The position numbers and the translations under genes are program-made. Positions 54,610-63,309 of a DNA stretch of 64,000 nucleotides are shown here, piece after piece. The notes under the pieces are model-generated. The model saw only the letters and a list, made by a program, of their open reading frames with translations, was not told the origin of the DNA and did no database searches. Within the stretch, counting starts at the first letter, position 1. Every line of letters starts with the position of its first letter. The stretch is taken from the NCBI RefSeq assembly GCF_000153165.2, contig NC_014472.1:3530001-3594000 (forward strand), written 5' to 3'. This stretch comes from Maribacter sp. HTCC2170. GTDB lineage: Bacteria > Bacteroidota > Bacteroidia > Flavobacteriales > Flavobacteriaceae.

Positions 54610-56067
54610 CTATTCTGGAATCAACCACCAAAACGGTTTCATTTTGGCCTTGTATAAAAATGCATAGTGCAATGCCAATTTCAACCAATGTCCTGCCAGT
54701 CCAATTTCTCCAAAGGTTTTACCTAATTTCCTCCCCTGGGTATCTGGGTATTTCTTGTAATCAGGGATTATTGGGAATGTTGTTATACTAATTCCACTTC
54801 CTTTTGTCAATCCATAGCCGGCTGAAGCTATACAAGCAGCCCCCATATTACCCATTGAGCCTTTATGGTGTAATGATGGTTTCTTATTCTTTATCGTGTC
54901 AATGATATTATCCGCTACCAACTTAGCTGTAATTCCCGAGGGCATTCCTGTTCGTGGTGGTGATGGTGAAATTGGTGTGCCATTCTTACTAACCCGTGGT
55001 TTGGATATAGGGTGCGGGGGAGCAAATGCAATACCTGGAGCAAAAATATTTTTGTATGTTGGATTTTGATAGGTTTCCGGCCAATCTTGTACCGACCATT
55101 CTTCATAGGGTTTTGGAGTATAATCGGCATCTACGATCATAAAACCTTTGAATAGTTTATCGGTAATATCAGAATTATTCTTATCAAAAGCCTTGAATCC
55201 ATGTCCTGAAAAAGCAGGTATCAACATGGCAAAGTCATAAGTCTCCGATTTATATTCCCCATCTAAAGTTTCGTAATGGGCGACACCATCTTCAATTTTA
55301 TTCACTCCTGCCCCAATGATCCATTTGATACCACGGTCTTCAAAAACCATTTCTACCATTTCACTGGATTTCATAATATTACTACCATAACTCAATAGCA
55401 TACCATCCATGCCAAAATCGCCCAACTTAGGCTCATTGGCTATCCATGTCAATTCTACATTATCCCGCACTCTATGTTTTCGTAATTCCTGCTCAACATT
55501 TAATATATATTCAAATGCGGCTCCCTGGCAAGTGGATTTTGCATGACCTGTCCCTATTAATATCTTGGCCTTTTTACCCTGCTTCAATTCTTGGATCAAT
55601 TGATCCAATGCATGCCAGGCTTCTGTAGCGTGTGTATACGTACAGACCGAGTATGCTTTATTTGTTGCTGGAGAAAGGCCCTCTGTCATATCAAATGCCA
55701 ACTTGGGTCCTGTAGCATTTATTAAATAATCATAGGTTACCATCTCTCTATTACCTGTTTCTTTACCTGCTACATATTCTACGACAACATAGGGATCATT
55801 TATTTCTGAATCTCCTTCAGGATGAAAGGTGGTTACCTTGGCCTGTTTATAATCTATTCCTTTTTTCTTGTATAGTGGTGCCAATGGAAAAAGAATATCC
55901 TTAGGTTTCATTCTTCCGATACCTACCCATATATTTGAAGGAATCCACTGGTAATTACTGTTTGGGGAAACAACCACAACTTCATGTTCTTTGGAAAGTT
56001 TTCTTCTAAGGTGGGATGCGGCCACATGACCAGATATACCCGCTCCCAAAACAACAATTCTTGACAT
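54610..56067 (-). CDS. FAD-dependent pyridine nucleotide oxidoreductase, sulfide:quinone reductase-like
   Basis: The 485-residue protein has the N-terminal FAD motif VVLGAGISGHVAASHLRRKL and the SQR/NDH-2-like region SNYQWIPSNIWVGIGRM. GTGHAKSTCQGAAFEY contains a conserved Cys (about 175), FAPGIAFAPPHP follows, and the C-terminal part (about 400-485) may attach to the membrane. SQR enzymes oxidise sulfide and reduce quinone; the second redox Cys cannot be placed with certainty. It lies between the two small-RNA copies and downstream of the nor gene terminator, so it seems a single-gene unit. Confidence 0.8.
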   Translation of the reverse strand: MSRIVVLGAGISGHVAASHLRRKLSKEHEVVVVSPNSNYQWIPSNIWVGIGRMKPKDILFPLAPLYKKKGIDYKQAKVTTFHPEGDSEINDPYVVVEYVAGKETGNREMVTYDYLINATGPKLAFDMTEGLSPATNKAYSVCTYTHATEAWHALDQLIQELKQGKKAKILIGTGHAKSTCQGAAFEYILNVEQELRKHRVRDNVELTWIANEPKLGDFGMDGMLLSYGSNIMKSSEMVEMVFEDRGIKWIIGAGVNKIEDGVAHYETLDGEYKSETYDFAMLIPAFSGHGFKAFDKNNSDITDKLFKGFMIVDADYTPKPYEEWSVQDWPETYQNPTYKNIFAPGIAFAPPHPISKPRVSKNGTPISPSPPRTGMPSGITAKLVADNIIDTIKNKKPSLHHKGSMGNMGAACIASAGYGLTKGSGISITTFPIIPDYKKYPDTQGRKLGKTFGEIGLAGHWLKLALHYAFLYKAKMKPFWWLIPE

Positions 56068-56113
56068 TATCTTAATATTTGCAGTAAAATTCGGATTAAA
56101 ATAAAATCTATAC

Positions 56114-56129
56114 TGCCACCTTTGTTACA
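56114..56129 (-). promoter_or_regulatory. Crp/Fnr-like half-conserved dyad before the SQR-like gene
   Basis: The minus strand reads TGTAAC-AAAG-GTGGCA, with one good half-site (TGTAAC) and one weak. It lies about 47 bases before the SQR-like ATG, directly after the terminator of small-RNA copy B, and repeats the site at 56292-56307. Confidence 0.4.
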
Positions 56130-56130
56130 C

Positions 56131-56254
56131 AAAAAGGCGCCCTTCATATGAAGGGCGCCTTTTTCAACAACCAAACAAATCAATGAAATATGGACGTCAT
56201 TGATCAACTTTTCGGGTTTCCCCGTGGCCATCAGCAACAATGACCAATATTTTA
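56131..56254 (-). ncRNA. structured small RNA, copy B, with own terminator
   Basis: On the minus strand the RNA shows UGGUCA/UGGCCA (56246-56241 with 56230-56225), CGGG-GAAA-CCCG (56224-56213) and AUCAAUGA/UCAUUGAU (56204-56197 with 56186-56179). A terminator that is a perfect 34-base palindrome follows (56131-56164). About 90 bases match copy A with only a few changes, and these lie mainly in loops or keep pairing. A Crp/Fnr-like dyad at 56292-56307 lies about 40-45 bases upstream of the likely 5' end. The 86-codon frame over this region is rejected as coding. Confidence 0.68.
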
Positions 56255-56291
56255 ATTCTTTGTAAAGTTGAAACTTAAACAACACATGTAC

Positions 56292-56307
56292 TGCAACCTT
56301 TGTTACA
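56292..56307 (-). promoter_or_regulatory. Crp/Fnr-like dyad upstream of small-RNA copy B
   Basis: The minus strand reads TGTAAC-AAAG-GTTGCA, near-palindromic except one base. It resembles the perfect dyad before the efflux operon and may link the small RNA to oxygen or NO control. Its centre is about 41-45 bases before the expected RNA start. Confidence 0.45.
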
Positions 56308-56310
56308 TAT

Positions 56311-56345
56311 AAAAAAAAGAGTGTCAAAAATTTGACACTCCTTTT
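56311..56345 (-). terminator. terminator of the nir-nor gene cluster
   Basis: The stem GAGTGTCAAA / TTTGACACTC (56319-56328 with 56331-56340) is flanked by AAAA and a T8 run on the minus strand. It lies 39 bases after the stop of the subunit IV-like gene and should end the leftward denitrification transcript. Confidence 0.85.
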
Positions 56346-56383
56346 AAATAATTTGAGCTAATATTTAGCTTCTACATATTATG

Positions 56384-56617
56384 TCATTGTTCAAAAAGGA
56401 ACAATATGAGCACCACAAAGAGTATTAAAAATACAAGTAGTGATACTTTCCAAAAAATATGTGCCTTTTTGAGTTCCATAAAGTAAAATGAAACACCGAT
56501 AAATTTTAATGCAGCCAAAATCATTATTACAGTAACATAATTAACATAATAGGCAGCAACTATTGACAAAACGGTTAGCACAATCAAACCAGTGTAAATT
56601 TTAGCTGTCTTTTCCAT
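56384..56617 (-). CDS. cytochrome c oxidase subunit IV-like small membrane protein (NorF-like)
   Basis: The 77-residue protein has three membrane helices (about 8-28, 29-47 and 54-76) with the COX4_pro-like core AALKFIGVSFYFMELKKAHIFWK. It starts one base after the stop of the subunit III-like gene. The pair corresponds to norE-norF of denitrifiers, which help NO reductase activity and are not catalytic. It is the last gene before the terminator at 56311-56345. Confidence 0.82.
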   Translation of the reverse strand: MEKTAKIYTGLIVLTVLSIVAAYYVNYVTVIMILAALKFIGVSFYFMELKKAHIFWKVSLLVFLILFVVLILFLFEQ

Positions 56618-56618
56618 A

Positions 56619-57200
56619 TTAAAACAATAAATAGATTACAGGGAACAAGAGTAACCAAATTAAATCACACATATGCCAAAATGCAGCACTGGCCTCCATA
56701 TCATCAATAGAAACCGTTGATATTTCCTTTTTTAATCCAAAATAAACCGAAGCCAAAATAACTAACCCAACAATTACATGTATGACATGAAATAGGGTCA
56801 ACATCCAATAAAAAGTAAAAAAGGTATTGTGCCCTACGGTGAGTCCTGCATCAATCTTAAAGTAATACTCCACACTTTTCAATGCCAAAAATAAAAGTCC
56901 ACCAAACATCGTGAGTTTTAGAAAGAATAGAGACCTGTTTTTTTCATTGCTTTTTAAATAGCCTACCGAACGCGCCATGAAATAACCACTGGAAATCAAA
57001 AACAAGGTGTTTATGGTACCAATAGATGCATTTAACTGCAATCTTGAGTTATGAAACATTTCAAATTCTTGCCTACCATAATAAACCATCGCGACTAGTG
57101 CAGCACCAAAAGTAAGCAGCTCTAAAAAAATTATAATCCACATAAGAACGCCGCCCGGTGGATAGTAAATACTTTTATGATCAATAGCTCCGGATTTCAT
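56619..57200 (-). CDS. norE: cytochrome c oxidase subunit III-like protein (NorE-like)
   Basis: The 193-residue membrane protein has five helices typical of the short COX3/NorE form. It shows YYPPGGVLMWIIIFLELLTFGAALVAMVYY near the N terminus, TLFLISSGYFMARSV, the HVIHVIVGLVILASVYFG helix, and a final SAAFWHMCDLIWLLLFPVIYLLF. Its ATG overlaps the norD stop by one base (TAATG). It assists nitric oxide reductase assembly or activity. The main subunits norB/norC are not in this window. Confidence 0.82.
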   Translation of the reverse strand: MKSGAIDHKSIYYPPGGVLMWIIIFLELLTFGAALVAMVYYGRQEFEMFHNSRLQLNASIGTINTLFLISSGYFMARSVGYLKSNEKNRSLFFLKLTMFGGLLFLALKSVEYYFKIDAGLTVGHNTFFTFYWMLTLFHVIHVIVGLVILASVYFGLKKEISTVSIDDMEASAAFWHMCDLIWLLLFPVIYLLF

Positions 57201-58975
57201 TAGCTCTGGTGTTTAATCTTTTCATACAGTTTTACCAATGATTGTAACAGTTCAACCGGAGTGGTTAGAATCTGATAATGGTTTTGACCGAACATTTGTG
57301 GCAAATAATATTTGGCCTGTGCTTCAATAGCCAAGGCATAGGAATTTATCTGACGTTCATTGAGTTCTCTTAGGGCCTGCTTCACGTCATTTACTCCATA
57401 TTTACCCTCATATTTATCATAGTCATTGGGTTTTCCATCTGAGATTAGAACTACCCATTTGTTCTTGGTGTCTCTTTTATCCAATAGGGCGCCAGAATGT
57501 CTTAAAGCTGCACCAATACGCGTATAACCACTTGGTTCAACAGCACCCACCTTGAATTTGGCTCGGTTCCAATCTTCATCAAAACCTTTAATGGTCAAAT
57601 AGGTGGAATGGTTTCTGGTCTTCGAGTAAAAACAATCAATTGAAAAATCAATATTGAATTCGTTCAAAATCTCACCAAACAAAATAGAAACCTCTTTTTC
57701 TACATCGATAACCCTATTGCCGGCAGCATAACCATCACTGGATAAACTGATATCCAATAAGAGCAAAATAGAAAGGTCCTTTTCTTTTTTTCTTTTTGAC
57801 AAATAAATTTTTTCTGATGGAGTATGCCCTGAATGCACATCAACGAACAAATCGGTAATAGCATCAATATCAAATTCTTCTCCCTGAGTCTGTCGTCGCT
57901 GCTGTTGGAATTTATTATTGACCGTAGTCAACATTTTACGCAAACCTGTTAATGTGGAATTGTTCTTGGCAATGGTTCTCTTGTAATAATCAACATCGGC
58001 CTTTAGATTTGTCTTGGGATAGACCTTGCAAAAATCTTCTTTATAAGATCTTGTCGAATAATCCCATTCATCGTAAGTTACATGATAACTTGAAGAATTG
58101 TTCTCTGCACTTTCTGCGATGGTTGTATTCTCAATAAACTCTGCCTGGTATACCGAATGTGCGGTGTCATCAACACGAACGGTATATTTCATATTCAAAT
58201 CCTCTAACGCATTGGAGTGTTCGTCAAGTTCATCATCACCATCCATGTCACGGAAGTTGCCACCAAATTCCTCTGCTGTTTCTACTTTTTCAAATTGATG
58301 TTGCAATACAGCATCATCCATCTGTTTTTGGTCTATTTGTACGGAAATAATCTCTTCAACAGCATTTGATTTAAGTATGGTCTCAGGCTTTTCTTCTTCC
58401 GCTTTTTTTACCTTATCGGTAAAATTCTCTAATTGTTTTGATGCCTCATTATCCGGTACATCACGCATCCATTTCCCATAAATAAAGGAATAATCGACCA
58501 ATTGTTCATTTTTTGAAATCTCCTTATAATATGATTTGAATTTTTCGTGGTATTCTTTTGTTATCGGAAATTGCTCAAACAAAGAACTCAATACCTGTTG
58601 AGAGTTCTCAAAAGACTTTTTCTGGGATTCTTTGAGTTCGTATTCTTGATTGTCTTTCCAATTCAAATCCAAATTCTTTTGAACGGATAAATACAGGATA
58701 CGAAATAAGTAAAAAGCAATATTTTCATCAGACGATTGAAAATCTGCAAACTTAGTTGGAAGAAAAAAATTATCATTTCTATAACCTCCCTCCCGCTCTG
58801 CATCATAAATCTCTATTGCTCTGCCGGTAATGGCACGGGCAAAAATGGTTAAACGTGGCTTCAGGTCTTCTAGTTTTACCGTATGCGCAATTTGCTCCTG
58901 CTTTGCCTTTTTCCGTCTTTTAAAATAGTGGGCAAATTTGGTGAAGAGATACTCATCGGGTTCAAACTCAAACAT
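57200..58975 (-). CDS. norD: NorD-like von Willebrand factor A protein
   Basis: The 591-residue protein has a variable helical N-terminal part and a C-terminal VWA domain (about 390-590). The MIDAS motif DISLSSDG (about 398-405) is present, with supporting Thr/Asp residues in GYTRIGAALRH and LISDGKPNDYD. NorD works with the AAA+ ATPase NorQ to insert metal into NO reductase. The norQ gene lies 18 bases upstream. Length is near that of other NorD proteins. It is cytoplasmic. Confidence 0.87.
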   Translation of the reverse strand: MFEFEPDEYLFTKFAHYFKRRKKAKQEQIAHTVKLEDLKPRLTIFARAITGRAIEIYDAEREGGYRNDNFFLPTKFADFQSSDENIAFYLFRILYLSVQKNLDLNWKDNQEYELKESQKKSFENSQQVLSSLFEQFPITKEYHEKFKSYYKEISKNEQLVDYSFIYGKWMRDVPDNEASKQLENFTDKVKKAEEEKPETILKSNAVEEIISVQIDQKQMDDAVLQHQFEKVETAEEFGGNFRDMDGDDELDEHSNALEDLNMKYTVRVDDTAHSVYQAEFIENTTIAESAENNSSSYHVTYDEWDYSTRSYKEDFCKVYPKTNLKADVDYYKRTIAKNNSTLTGLRKMLTTVNNKFQQQRRQTQGEEFDIDAITDLFVDVHSGHTPSEKIYLSKRKKEKDLSILLLLDISLSSDGYAAGNRVIDVEKEVSILFGEILNEFNIDFSIDCFYSKTRNHSTYLTIKGFDEDWNRAKFKVGAVEPSGYTRIGAALRHSGALLDKRDTKNKWVVLISDGKPNDYDKYEGKYGVNDVKQALRELNERQINSYALAIEAQAKYYLPQMFGQNHYQILTTPVELLQSLVKLYEKIKHQS

Positions 58976-58993
58976 ACTTCCTTGATAAAACTA

Positions 58994-59770
58994 TTAGATC
59001 ATTAAATCGCACAGATCTTTTAGAGCCTCAACAACCTCTAGATCATCTGTTAAGGGCTCAACTACTGCTACCCTAACTGAAAGTCTTTTGGGCAGCCCGC
59101 TATGAATCAATTTTGCAGCATCAACCAACAATCGCGTCGAAACTGTTTCTGTTAATCCAAGTTCAGTCAAATTCCTTATTTTGGTAGCTATATTCACTAA
59201 TTTTTTTGCTGTCCCCTCGTCAATCTCAGTTTCAGAAACCAATATTTCTTGCTCAATTTTAGCCTCGGGATAATCAAAGGAAACTGCAACGAAACGTTGC
59301 CTAGTTGACGGTTTCAGTTCTTTGAACCCACGTTGGTATCCTGGATTAAAGGATGCTACCAACATAAAGTCTTCATGGGCTCTAACAGTCTCTCCTAGTT
59401 TATCAATAAACAATTCGCGTCTGTGATCGGTTAAAGAATGTATGGCAACGATAACATCAGGTCTTGCCTCTGCTATTTCATCCAAATAAATTATAGCGCC
59501 TTCCTTTACTGCCATAGTCAAAGGACCGTCCATCCATACCGTCTCAGCTCCTTTAATGATATAACGACCTATTAAATCTGTAGAAGATGTTTCTTCATGA
59601 CAAGAAATAGTTAGCAATTTCTTGCCCAACTCATGGGCCATGTACTCAATAAACCTAGATTTACCAGTACCGGTTGGCCCTTTAAGTAAAAAAGGAATTT
59701 TACTCTTATAGGAATGTTCGAATACCTCAACTTCTTTGCCTATGGTATGATAATATGGTGCTTCTATCAC
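58994..59770 (-). CDS. norQ: NorQ/CbbQ-family AAA+ ATPase
   Basis: The 258-residue MoxR-type ATPase shows Walker A GPTGTGKSR (about 31-39), Walker B AIIYLDEIAEA, sensor 1 VASFNPGYQ and the arginine-containing STRQRFVAVSFDYP. NorQ drives activation of nitric oxide reductase with NorD. It lies between the porin gene (6 bases) and norD (18 bases), so the gene cluster order is porin-norQ-norD-norE-subunit IV. Confidence 0.9.
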   Translation of the reverse strand: MIEAPYYHTIGKEVEVFEHSYKSKIPFLLKGPTGTGKSRFIEYMAHELGKKLLTISCHEETSSTDLIGRYIIKGAETVWMDGPLTMAVKEGAIIYLDEIAEARPDVIVAIHSLTDHRRELFIDKLGETVRAHEDFMLVASFNPGYQRGFKELKPSTRQRFVAVSFDYPEAKIEQEILVSETEIDEGTAKKLVNIATKIRNLTELGLTETVSTRLLVDAAKLIHSGLPKRLSVRVAVVEPLTDDLEVVEALKDLCDLMI

Positions 59771-59776
59771 GTGATC

Positions 59777-61042
59777 TTAGTTTGTTTGTGGTGAATATGA
59801 AAATAATTTTGGTTTAAAGGTAAACATTACCCATGCCCAACTATTATTTGCGTCTTTATCTCCTCCTTTTAATACCTCCATTGTTTCTGTGGCGAATATT
59901 TTTGAATAGCCAGCGTTCAATGCAATATTATCGGCCAATTTATAACCAATTGTTAGGTCAATTTCTGTTCCCAATCCATTATCCATTTTCGTTGCCCCAT
60001 TATATACATCTGCTGCAGCTGAGAAAATATGTGGAATTATTTTGGCTGAAAACTTATCCTTACTAAACCCAAGAGAAGCATAAATATCAGTTAGACCAAC
60101 AGAACCTCCATGATTGCCAACATAAAAATAATCCATCCAACCATTAAATTTATGGTTAGTCCCGAATAATGGAGCAAAGGATTTGACATCAGCGTTTGTA
60201 TCATTTTGATCTTTCCCTGAAAGATACTCAAAACCACCTCCGAGTGAAACATTATCACTAATCTTATAGCCCACATTACCAGAAAAATACGATGCGCTTA
60301 CATCAGTATTTCTAGTTTTTCCAGTCTGCAAATAAACTGCCCCATCCGCATTGAAATCTCCAGATTTATAGGTTACTCTTGGACCGAACGTCATTGTATA
60401 ATCAATGGTTTGTTCATCAGAACTGTCCAAATATTCTATTCCTGTATTCAGAGCCAAAACACTTAATCCGAATTTATCAAAAGCACCGTGATACCATACA
60501 TACTGAAGTGATTTATAGCCTGCAGCATTACTGTATAGATTATCTATTCCAGCCTGACTGTCTGCATTGAGTGCCAATCCAAAATCTAACTTGTTATTCT
60601 CATCAGGAACGAATTTCAAGACAAAAGCGTCATGGCTTCTGGCCTGTTGTGCCCAACCTACATTACCAAAAATACGGTGGTCATCATAAACAATTTCTTG
60701 TCTACCCAGCTTTAACGAAAGCTTGTCCGATAGTATGGCTTCAGCCCATGCTTCATGTAAGGCATTGGCATTGTCGTTGGATGATAAAGTACTTACATCT
60801 CCCCATACTCTAACATTCTGTAACGAAACACCCAATCTTATTTTTTCCTGTTTAAATCCAAAATTCAAGCGAGTTCGCTGTGATATAAAATTTGCACCAT
60901 CTACATCGTCATTAATAAGGGTCTTGACCCCATGGGTATTCTCATACCTAGGTCTGACCTCCGCTGATAAATCAAACTGCTGTGCAGAAATTGTATTTGA
61001 AAAAAGGGTAAGCAAAACGAATAAAAAAAACATTTTTTTCAT
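59777..61042 (-). CDS. alginate-export-family outer-membrane beta-barrel protein
   Basis: The 421-residue protein has a signal peptide (about 1-20, NTISA). The alginate_export pattern is visible: LSAEVRPRYENTHGV, ISQRTRLNFGFKQEKIRLGVSLQNVRVWGD, LSLKLGRQEIVYDDHRIFGNVGWAQQARSHDAFVLKF, then regular strands ending near WVMFTFKPKLF. Members of this family often appear in denitrification clusters of Bacteroidota as a porin, perhaps for nitrite or nitrate. It does not imply alginate synthesis, since no alg genes are near. Confidence 0.82.
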   Translation of the reverse strand: MKKMFFLFVLLTLFSNTISAQQFDLSAEVRPRYENTHGVKTLINDDVDGANFISQRTRLNFGFKQEKIRLGVSLQNVRVWGDVSTLSSNDNANALHEAWAEAILSDKLSLKLGRQEIVYDDHRIFGNVGWAQQARSHDAFVLKFVPDENNKLDFGLALNADSQAGIDNLYSNAAGYKSLQYVWYHGAFDKFGLSVLALNTGIEYLDSSDEQTIDYTMTFGPRVTYKSGDFNADGAVYLQTGKTRNTDVSASYFSGNVGYKISDNVSLGGGFEYLSGKDQNDTNADVKSFAPLFGTNHKFNGWMDYFYVGNHGGSVGLTDIYASLGFSKDKFSAKIIPHIFSAAADVYNGATKMDNGLGTEIDLTIGYKLADNIALNAGYSKIFATETMEVLKGGDKDANNSWAWVMFTFKPKLFSYSPQTN

Positions 61043-61075
61043 AATCGTAAGTATTAAATAGAGTTGTATTATCCT

Positions 61076-61789
61076 TTATAAAGACTTTTCTAATTGGATG
61101 GCTTTTGGAAATAAAATATTGTTTTCTAAATGAATATGTTGATGCAGGTCTTGCTCAAATTCTTCTAACTTGGCGTAAAGTGCCCTGAACGTATTACATG
61201 CGTCTTGAGGTGGAGTATAGTTATTGGTCAACTGCGCAATTTTTTTAAAAGCATCGCCTGCACCCTCATGTTCCTCGAACATAGTTTTAATTGGATTACT
61301 AACACTTCCGAAATCAGCGAGTCCGATTCTGGTCTCCTCTTTTTCTGCTTTTACCATCTGCTTTACATATGGAAAAAGAATGGTTTCCTCATCTTTCAAA
61401 TGGGCTTTTAATTCTATGGACACCTCCCCAAAAAGGGTGTTTATCTCAATAACTTCTTTATAATGATGACCATGAACTTCTGCAACCCTAGCTGAATATT
61501 GAAGAATTAGGGGAATTGATTCAGTTACATAGGCATGATGAATATTTACAATATGATCAATTAGAAACCCGAGTTCCCATTTATCATAATCATAAGCTTT
61601 TTGGGTTTTATCAACAAGTTGTAGTTCTTCTACTAGTTTTGAGAAATCCACATTCTTTTTCTCACATGCTTTATTTATACTTATGCCACCACCACAGCAA
61701 AAATCAATACCATATTTCTTAAAAATATGGGCTGTCTTAATATTTTCGGTTACCGTTTCGCCTACGGTTTTATTCTCTGTAATTATCAT
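61076..61789 (-). CDS. ric: iron-sulfur cluster repair di-iron protein (RIC/ScdA/YtfE)
   Basis: The 237-residue protein has an N-terminal ScdA_N domain with KYGIDFCCGGG (about 29-39) and a C-terminal hemerythrin-like domain (about 80-235). The His/Glu ligands of that domain lie in HIVNIHHAYV, VHGHHYKEV, KAHLKDEETILFPYV, FEEHEGAGDAF and HIHLENNILFP. It repairs Fe-S clusters damaged by NO. Its place between sco and nor genes fits a role in guarding the cell during nitrite respiration. Confidence 0.93.
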   Translation of the reverse strand: MIITENKTVGETVTENIKTAHIFKKYGIDFCCGGGISINKACEKKNVDFSKLVEELQLVDKTQKAYDYDKWELGFLIDHIVNIHHAYVTESIPLILQYSARVAEVHGHHYKEVIEINTLFGEVSIELKAHLKDEETILFPYVKQMVKAEKEETRIGLADFGSVSNPIKTMFEEHEGAGDAFKKIAQLTNNYTPPQDACNTFRALYAKLEEFEQDLHQHIHLENNILFPKAIQLEKSL

Positions 61790-61804
61790 GATTATTCTTT
61801 TTCG

Positions 61805-62512
61805 TTATTTCAACAAGTTTTTAATCTCTTGTACCGTTTCCTTATTATCTACTCCTAATCCCTCTTGTTGATGAACTAATTCACCAGCAGCGTTAAATAC
61901 ACTAATAATATTCGAATGAGAAAAGTCTATAGGTGATATTTGCTTATACTTTACAGCTAATACATTGGCAAACTCTCGTACACCACTCATAGACCCTTGA
62001 AGAAATGTCCATTGCTCGCCGTCCATTTGATTTTCAATTGCAAAAGCCTTCAAACGTTTTGGAGTATCTGTTTCTGGATCAATACTAATTAAAACATATT
62101 GCAAATCATCAGTATTATTTTCAGGAATCTGTTTTGATATGTTTCGCATATCTGCAACAAGTCTAGGACATGCTGCCTTACATGTGGTATAGATCATTAC
62201 CATGACCAAGGGCTTTCCTTTCAAATCTTTTAATTCAATTGTTTTCCCCTCTTCGGTGTTCCATTTAGAGGTTAAATTGAATATTGATTCTTCAGAAATT
62301 TCATCTGTATTGGCTAGTATTGGCTTGTTTTCCAATAAGACCAAATCCATTTTACAAACGGGGCAACTACCTTCAGATTCATAGGTCTTATCACCTTCGC
62401 ACTCCATTGGGCAATGATAAGCCACCTGATCTTTATTTGTTTTTTTTGTATTGCATGATGCAAAAGACATGCAGGCTACAAAAAGGAATAATACATATTT
62501 AGAGAAATTCAT
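61805..62512 (-). CDS. SCO1/SenC-family copper protein with heavy-metal-binding N-terminal domain
   Basis: The 235-residue lipoprotein has the lipobox SFASC (Cys 20) and a YHCPMEC...GSCPVCKMDL metal-binding domain (about 32-57). The thioredoxin-like SCO domain has TTCKAACPRLV (CxxxC copper site, about 115) and the copper-ligand His in IDFSHSN. It probably delivers copper to NirK or to the nitrous oxide/oxidase copper sites. The gene lies 7 bases after nirV and 15 bases before ric in the same transcript. Confidence 0.9.
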   Translation of the reverse strand: MNFSKYVLFLFVACMSFASCNTKKTNKDQVAYHCPMECEGDKTYESEGSCPVCKMDLVLLENKPILANTDEISEESIFNLTSKWNTEEGKTIELKDLKGKPLVMVMIYTTCKAACPRLVADMRNISKQIPENNTDDLQYVLISIDPETDTPKRLKAFAIENQMDGEQWTFLQGSMSGVREFANVLAVKYKQISPIDFSHSNIISVFNAAGELVHQQEGLGVDNKETVQEIKNLLK

Positions 62513-62519
62513 TTTTTTA

Positions 62520-63290
62520 TTATTGGTTGTTATCCTTCACGCATCTAAAACCTAAGTTTTTCATTGTATACTTGGCTTTAACACTACCTCTAATGGCATA
62601 CCTCATAAAAGCTGCATAATTCATAAGGTCCGTTGCACCTATTGCCGCACTTCCGCAGAATAGATTACTATCATTGTCAACATCTTTTCGTGACTCTCCT
62701 GACACTAAAACTGAGTTGAAATCCAAAGTCCATTCCCAAACTAAACCATGTAAATCATATACACCCCAGTAATTCTTGAAGGTTGACCCAATTTCATTAT
62801 TAAAAGTTTTTGGTTTTTCGTACCACGATAGTATATACTCATTATAGCCTTTTATCGTACGGGCATCTGGTAACTCTTCGTTTGCCATTGCTACATATTC
62901 CCATTCGTCTACTGTAGGTAATCTTTTCCCCTGACATTCACAGTAGTCATTTGCCACAAACCAAGAAACATTGGTGACTGGAGCTTTAAGCGATTGGTTT
63001 TCACTGAGTGCTGTGTCCGACGACCAACTCATTAAATAATTATCGTCAGCAAAAAGTCTTTTCACATTAGATCTTCTCCATTTCGGAGTATCATCTAAAA
63101 ATTGTTGAAATTCTTTATTCGTTACAGGATATACATCCATATAAAAATCAGCAATGGTGACCTTCATAGAATCCCTGCCATACAACGGTATATAAGAGCC
63201 TCCTTCTATCGAAACCATTTTAGACTGACAATTCACATTGGTTATCCAACTAAACAGTATGCAAATCATCAGTCTTAAAACAGTATTCAT
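62520..63290 (-). CDS. nirV: NirV-like formylglycine-generating-enzyme-fold protein
   Basis: The 256-residue protein has a signal peptide and the FGE-sulfatase fold: MVSIEGGSYIPLYG, YPVTNKEFQQFLDD, APVTNVSWFVANDYCECQGKRLPTVDEWEYVA, WEWTLDFNSV and a terminal NLGFRCVKD. The two Cys of the FGE active site (CxxxxC before the Arg) are absent in FMRYAIRGS, so it should not make formylglycine. It lies 19 bases downstream of nirK, the classical nirV position. Its exact role in nitrite reduction is unknown. Confidence 0.87.
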   Translation of the reverse strand: MNTVLRLMICILFSWITNVNCQSKMVSIEGGSYIPLYGRDSMKVTIADFYMDVYPVTNKEFQQFLDDTPKWRRSNVKRLFADDNYLMSWSSDTALSENQSLKAPVTNVSWFVANDYCECQGKRLPTVDEWEYVAMANEELPDARTIKGYNEYILSWYEKPKTFNNEIGSTFKNYWGVYDLHGLVWEWTLDFNSVLVSGESRKDVDNDSNLFCGSAAIGATDLMNYAAFMRYAIRGSVKAKYTMKNLGFRCVKDNNQ

Positions 63291-63309
63291 ATTAAATGTA
63301 TTTTAACTG

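Noticed and set aside
56067-56327. An 86-codon minus-strand frame next to the SQR-like gene
   Set aside because: It covers the small-RNA copy B and its terminator palindrome; conserved features are RNA hairpins, and copy A does not keep the frame.
59777-61042. Alginate biosynthesis or export locus
   Set aside because: Only the barrel family name suggests alginate; neighbours are all nitrite/NO genes, so a general porin role is more likely.
62520-63290. A formylglycine-generating enzyme that could activate the two sulfatases
   Set aside because: The active-site Cys pair of FGE is absent, and the gene sits in the nirK operon in the classical nirV position.
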